Assembly (NCBI GenBank): GCA_017618625.1
Contig: JAFZTV010000045.1
Location: 1 to 7,813, forward strand
Length of the DNA stretch: 7,813 nt
Direction: 5' to 3'
From: Bacteroidales bacterium
Lineage (GTDB): Bacteria; Bacteroidota; Bacteroidia; Bacteroidales; P3
Below are positions 5,939-7,813 of this stretch, piece after piece. The translations under genes and the position numbers were made by a program. Positions within the stretch are counted from its first letter, which is position 1. Each line of letters starts with the position of its first letter. The notes beneath the pieces are model-generated. The model had not been told where the DNA came from and made no database searches. It saw only the letters and a program-made list of their open reading frames with translations.

Positions 5939-6841
5939 ATGAAAAGGGTTGTTTTTTTGATTATGGTTGTTGGATTGGTTGGGATGGTTGGATGCGACAG
6001 GCATGATGATACTACGGACAATCCGATTAACCCTAGTGTGGGCGGATTCGACCAGAACGGAGCCTCGAATGCCGTTTTTACCGTTGCTTCGGGCCGTACG
6101 GTGAAGTTTTCGAAAGGTAACCTGCAGTATCAGGCATCGACCGGCACCTGGCGTTTTGCCGAGCACCAGTACGACTGCATCGGTGCGGACAATGCCAACA
6201 TCTCGTCAGCCTACAGCGGATGGATAGACCTTTTCGGATGGGGAACCAGCGGATGGAATGGCAGCTTCGCAGTTTGTTACCAGCCGTGGGCGACAAGCAC
6301 TTCGTCCTTCGACTATTGGATTGGTGGAGTAAGTTCCTACAATCTGACGGAGGCCTACACCAATGCCGACTGGGGCGTGTATAACGCCATTAGCAACGGA
6401 GGAAACCAGTCAGGAATGTGGCGAACTTTGACAAAGGATGAATGGAGTTATCTTCTGGATGGGCGTGGCTCTGCATACAGGTATGCTTTGGCGAATGTTA
6501 ACGGTGTAAATGGACTAATAATATTTCCTGACACATTTACTATTCCCGTAGGAGTTACTATAACAAATATTAACGTAATTTCTACTTCTTACGGATATAG
6601 TAGTAATATATATACAGAGTCACAGTGGAACCAGATGGAAAGTTGTGGTTATATCTTTCTGCCCGCTGCGGGCGACCGCTCCGGTACGGAGGTGAACCAC
6701 GTGGGTACGTACGGCCTCTATTGGTCGTCGTCGTACAACGATCGGTACGACGCGTTGTGCATGTTCTTCTTCAGTGGCTATGCGTGCATGAACTACGGCA
6801 GTCGCTACAGTGGGCTATCGGTTCGCCTTGTCCGGGATTAA
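5939..6841 (+). CDS. Surface lipoprotein with Fib_succ_major/C-type-lectin-like C-terminus; candidate DGR target
   Basis: A 300-residue protein starting with a short signal peptide (MKRVVFLIMVVGLVGMVGC) whose lipobox ends at Cys19. The acidic tail CDRHDDTTD is consistent with the Bacteroidetes surface-export signal. Residues 46-110 (VFTVASGRTVKFSKGNLQYQ, TWRFAEHQYD, GWIDLFGWGTSGW) and 143-173 (ADWGVYN, NGGNQSGMWRTLTKDEWSYLL) match a multicopy Bacteroidales lipoprotein family I recognise. The end (VFLPAAG-like YIFLPAAGDRSGT, GLYWSSSY, GLSVRLVRD) is the C-terminus of the Fibrobacter succinogenes major paralogous domain, related to the formylglycine-enzyme/C-type-lectin fold. This fold is used by known DGR variable proteins. 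Ligand is unknown; binding to host, phage or other cells is inferred. Bases about 6480-6650 are much more AT-rich than either flank. The start is the only ATG giving a signal peptide. No clear Shine-Dalgarno is present. Confidence 0.85.
   Translation: MKRVVFLIMVVGLVGMVGCDRHDDTTDNPINPSVGGFDQNGASNAVFTVASGRTVKFSKGNLQYQASTGTWRFAEHQYDCIGADNANISSAYSGWIDLFGWGTSGWNGSFAVCYQPWATSTSSFDYWIGGVSSYNLTEAYTNADWGVYNAISNGGNQSGMWRTLTKDEWSYLLDGRGSAYRYALANVNGVNGLIIFPDTFTIPVGVTITNINVISTSYGYSSNIYTESQWNQMESCGYIFLPAAGDRSGTEVNHVGTYGLYWSSSYNDRYDALCMFFFSGYACMNYGSRYSGLSVRLVRD
6719..6835 (+). other. Candidate DGR variable repeat (VR) encoding residues 261-299
   Basis: After an invariant-looking TAT-TGG-TCG-TCG-TCG block, 20 of the 26 codons for residues 266-291 are NNC or NNT and encode Tyr, Asn, Asp, Cys, Phe, Ser, Gly or Arg. 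All are reachable from AAC/AAT template codons when adenines alone are randomised. The other codons (CGG, GCG, TTG, ATG) are scattered. The final segment, 6818-6836, contains no adenine and encodes SVRLVR, resembling the unmutated 3' end (IMH) of known VRs. No template repeat or reverse transcriptase is in the window, so the boundaries and the mechanism are inferred. Confidence 0.55.
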
Positions 6842-6859
6842 TTAAGATCATCAAATATT

Positions 6860-6887
6860 GTGGCGGGCGGTCTCTGCCGCCCGCCAC
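6860..6887. repeat. Perfect 11-bp GC-rich hairpin downstream of the lipoprotein gene
   Basis: GTGGCGGGCGG (6860-6870) and CCGCCCGCCAC (6877-6887) are exact reverse complements around a 6-nt loop TCTCTG. It starts 18 bp after the stop codon and 24 bp after the candidate variable repeat. No T-run follows on either strand (the + strand continues TTGGAGAGAGG), so it is not a standard intrinsic terminator. It may still stabilise the 3' end of the mRNA, or act as the DNA hairpin found just downstream of variable repeats in several DGR targets. Confidence 0.8.
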
Positions 6888-6910
6888 TTGGAGAGAGGTG
6901 GGGGGAGGTG

Positions 6911-7000
6911 GTTTTAAGGGTTTTAAGGGTTTGAAAGGTTTTATGGGTTTTATGGGGGGGATGGGGTAGATGATCTAGATGGTCTAGATTGACTAGAGGG
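6911..7000 (+). repeat. 9-bp tandem repeat array, about 10 units in two sub-families
   Basis: Read in steps of nine the units are GTTTTAAGG twice, GTTTGAAAG, GTTTTATGG twice, GGGGGATGG, GGTAGATGA, TCTAGATGG, TCTAGATTG and ACTAGAGGG. The array thus drifts from a G/T-rich form to a CTAGA form while the period stays constant. Because nine is a multiple of three, one frame reads (F-K/M-G)n before a stop. Bases 6945-6966 hold four G-runs with short spacers, a possible G-quadruplex. The array fills most of the gap between the lipoprotein and the next gene. Confidence 0.8.
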
Positions 7001-7083
7001 AGGATTAGTTTTTTAATTCATGGTTTATTATGCATAGGTAACATTTTTTTTCAAAAATCAATTTATTATTAACCATTAAAAGA

Positions 7084-7088
7084 AAGGA
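7084..7088 (+). promoter_or_regulatory. Shine-Dalgarno-like site for the DUF6266-like gene
   Basis: AAGGA lies 6 nt before the ATG at 7095, inside an A-rich leader (AGAAAGGAAAAATT). It supports the chosen start and is the clearest Shine-Dalgarno-like match in the window. The leader back to about 7010 is AT-rich, in contrast to the GC-rich gene, and I see no exact TAnnTTTG promoter in it. Confidence 0.55.
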
Positions 7089-7094
7089 AAAATT

Positions 7095-7813
7095 ATGGCA
7101 AGAAGTAGAAATGCTATGGGAAAATGGCGTGGGAGAGTTGGGTCGACGGTGTTTTCGGTGCAGAACGGGAAGCAGGTGATAAGGGAGGCGCCCGGGGAGG
7201 TGCGGAACCCGCGGAGCGAGAAGCAGCTGGTGGTGAGGGCGCGGTTTAAGGTGGGGATACAGTTTGTGACGTTGTGGAAGTGGACGCTGGTGCCGTACTA
7301 CCGTGGCAGGGAGATGAACAGGGTGCTGGCGAGGGCAGCGGCGAACAGGGACGCGTGGGACACGGCGACGGTGGATGGGAGCCAGGCGGCGATAGGGATA
7401 GGGGCGTTCGGGACGAGGGTGAACATGACGCTGGGGTACCAGATGGCTGCGCCGGAGGTGGAATTCGAGGTGGCGAGCAAGCAGATAGTGGTGAGGGACG
7501 CGACGGTGGAAAACCCGGCGATGGTGGTGTATGAGGTGCGGTCGTTTGACGCGGTGGGGATGCCGATAGGGACGCGGTATGTGAGGACGGAGGTGACAAG
7601 CGCGAATCCGGTGCTGGTGACGCTGCCGATATCGGAGATGGCGGTGGCGAAGAGGTATGACTTGATGACGTACTATATGAGGGAGGACCCGCAGGCGGAG
7701 GACGCTGGGGCATACTCGCGGCTGACGAACCTGACGGTGGTGGACGAGGAGACTGGGGAGCTGCCGGCGGAGGAGTACACGCTGGATGTGCTGAGGGACG
7801 AGAGCGCTGGGAA
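7095..7813 (+). CDS. DUF6266-like protein, 3' end outside the window
   Basis: An open frame of 239 complete codons with no stop before the window ends. The N-terminus (MARSRNAMGKWRGRVGSTVF, then NGKQVIREAP, EVRNPRSEKQLVVRARFK) fits the pattern of the DUF6266 family of Bacteroidetes: a G-K-x-G-x-V start, a G-x-x-V/Y-x-R-x-x-P step, then V-x-N-P-R-[TS]-x-x-Q-x-x-x-R-x-[KR]-F. A helical, basic, aromatic section follows (to about residue 90), and then a beta-rich half (EVEFEVASKQIVVRDATV, MVVYEVRSFD, NPVLVTLPI, YDLMTYYM). No signal peptide, membrane segment or catalytic motif is seen, and the function of the family is unknown to me. Codon use is extreme: Val is almost always GTG, Gly mostly GGG, Arg AGG or CGG, Thr ACG, Ala GCG and Ile ATA, unlike all other genes here. 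This suggests transfer or a special mutational bias. Confidence 0.75.
   Translation, partial: MARSRNAMGKWRGRVGSTVFSVQNGKQVIREAPGEVRNPRSEKQLVVRARFKVGIQFVTLWKWTLVPYYRGREMNRVLARAAANRDAWDTATVDGSQAAIGIGAFGTRVNMTLGYQMAAPEVEFEVASKQIVVRDATVENPAMVVYEVRSFDAVGMPIGTRYVRTEVTSANPVLVTLPISEMAVAKRYDLMTYYMREDPQAEDAGAYSRLTNLTVVDEETGELPAEEYTLDVLRDESAG

Noticed and set aside
6625..6969. 114-residue + frame ending in FKG/FMG repeats
   Set aside because: Its first part is an out-of-frame reading of the lipoprotein C-terminus and the rest is the hairpin and 9-bp array.
5484..7094. DGR template repeat, accessory gene or reverse transcriptase within the window
   Set aside because: I found no second copy of the candidate variable region and no reverse-transcriptase motif on either strand; a DGR, if real, lies outside.
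7246..7713. 155-residue minus-strand open frame rich in Pro and Ser
   Set aside because: It is a mirror of the strongly biased DUF6266-like gene: G-ending codons on one strand remove stops from the other. Composition is low-complexity with no family features.
1..7813. tRNA, rRNA or insertion-sequence genes
   Set aside because: No tRNA-like cloverleaf, rRNA segment, transposase or integrase frame was recognised.

Overview
The window looks like a chromosomal segment of a Bacteroidales bacterium with moderate-to-high GC; I cannot fix the family. Supporting signs are the SOD, RadA, Dus and peroxiredoxin types, a Bacteroidetes -7 promoter box (TAnnTTTG) ahead of sod, lipoproteins with an acidic stretch after the lipobox Cys, a Fib_succ-type multicopy lipoprotein, and a DUF6266-like protein.

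Positions 1-5483 are compact housekeeping sequence. They hold the 3' end of a Bcp-type peroxiredoxin, then a VanX-like D-Ala-D-Ala dipeptidase (+) whose tail overlaps a convergent tRNA-dihydrouridine synthase (-). A divergent nitroreductase and CDF metal transporter pair (+) follows, then a minus-strand pair sod-radA that converges on the transporter. Gene gaps are 2-14 bp, apart from one 118 bp divergent spacer (1826-1943). Peroxide removal, superoxide removal, metal efflux, DNA repair and a flavin reductase suggest a stress-flavoured neighbourhood, though none of these genes is unusual alone.

From 5484 onward the character changes. A 455 bp intergenic stretch is strongly G/T-biased on the + strand. 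It carries an 11-bp minisatellite, an imperfect C-rich/G-rich palindrome lying inside that repeat field, and long A/T homopolymer tracts. Next is a 300-aa lipoprotein (5939-6841) whose C-terminus has the features of a diversity-generating retroelement (DGR) variable region: a run of NNC/NNT codons, an adenine-free 3' end, and a perfect 11-bp hairpin 24 bp downstream. No reverse transcriptase or template repeat is in the window, so any DGR would have to act from outside it. A second tandem array of 9-bp units (6911-7000) follows. The window ends inside a DUF6266-like gene (from 7095) with an extreme preference for G-ending codons.

The most interesting part is therefore 5484-7813, an apparently variable accessory region with a probable hypervariable surface lipoprotein beside repeat-rich DNA. 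The DGR reading is an inference from codon pattern, protein family and hairpin, and is not proven here.
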